Of a DNA stretch of 64,000 nucleotides, positions 63,746-64,000 are shown in pieces. Both the position numbers and the translations under genes were made by a program. Positions within the stretch are counted from its first letter, which is position 1; each line of letters starts with the position of its first letter. The stretch covers positions 19,210,586 to 19,274,585 of the forward strand of contig CM030707.1 of NCBI GenBank assembly GCA_017979445.1, in the 5' to 3' direction. This DNA is from Akebia trifoliata (taxonomy: Eukaryota > Streptophyta > Magnoliopsida > Ranunculales > Lardizabalaceae). Under the pieces are notes generated by a model. It had not been told where the DNA came from. It made no database searches and saw nothing but the letters and a program-made list of their open reading frames with translations.

Positions 63746-64000
63746 CACAACATGAAAAAAGCCCATATTTGACAGTCCAAGACTGCCAAATTTCATAAAA
63801 TTTGACAGACCAAGGTGTTGAATTTTTCGTTATCGGAATTTTTTTTTTCATGGGTCGGAATCATCAAATTAATTGAGGATGGGTGAAATTTGACGTCTCT
63901 AAATCGTCAAATTTGGGGACATTAACAATTTCAGCGGTCTTGGACTGTCGAAATTCGATTACTAAAATTTATGGTTCGTGGCCCATCAGATTTTATCACA
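63746..64000. mobile_element. CACTA-type MITE, copy 4, cut by the window edge
   Basis: Starts CACAACATGAAAAAAGCCC. The interior follows copies 1-3 ('gaggatgggtgaaatttgac', 'tcgtggcccatcagatt'). The last bases gattttatcaca should run into the right terminus just outside the window. Confidence 0.75.

Noticed and set aside
62012..64000. MADS-domain exon 1 or exon 2 within the window
   Set aside because: No minus-strand sequence with MADS-box or I-region content was found; they should lie beyond the right edge.

Overview
This is nuclear DNA from a flowering plant, most likely a eudicot; I cannot name the genus. The evidence is two full-length RPM1-like CC-NB-ARC-LRR (NLR) immune receptor genes, a glucuronoxylan methyltransferase gene, an AGL12-type MADS-box gene split by long introns, a BAHD acyltransferase pseudogene, and a dense load of plant Copia elements, solo LTRs, SINEs and MITEs. 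AT-rich spacers, (TA)n/(GA)n/(GT)n tracts and nested insertions fill most of the window.

Layout. 1-9.6 kb: AT-rich repeat debris, a BAHD acyltransferase pseudogene (2735-3702, minus), two SINE-like elements, hairpin-type tandem repeats and gypsy LTR scraps. 9.6-18.05 kb: a decayed Copia element on the minus strand whose 5' part, with its flank, was duplicated in tandem; the second copy later received a solo LTR with target-site duplication ATCAC. 19-23.5 kb: GGTTCGG-type repeats and three MITEs in (TA)n tracts, two of them almost identical in tandem. 23.8-41.1 kb: an NLR cluster with one broken copy, two intact 948-residue copies and two 3' remnants, separated by solo LTRs and MITEs. 42.6-44.5 kb: a 35-bp minisatellite and the intact glucuronoxylan methyltransferase gene (minus). 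44.5-49.6 kb: repeats and SINEs. 49.69 kb to beyond the right edge: exons 3-7 of an AGL12-like MADS gene (minus strand). Its 8.9-kb intron 5 holds a small TRIM-like retroelement that is itself split by a Copia element.

The genes do not form a pathway. The NLRs are a tandem immune-receptor family, the methyltransferase acts on secondary-wall xylan, and the MADS gene is a transcription factor. They share a setting of repeated local duplication and small-transposon insertion. The least obvious result is the MADS gene: its exons are 42-100 bp and were found only by reading splice sites and the K-domain on the minus strand. Two MITEs sit within about 25-45 bp of its splice donors. I found no evidence for a new enzymatic or defence system beyond these.
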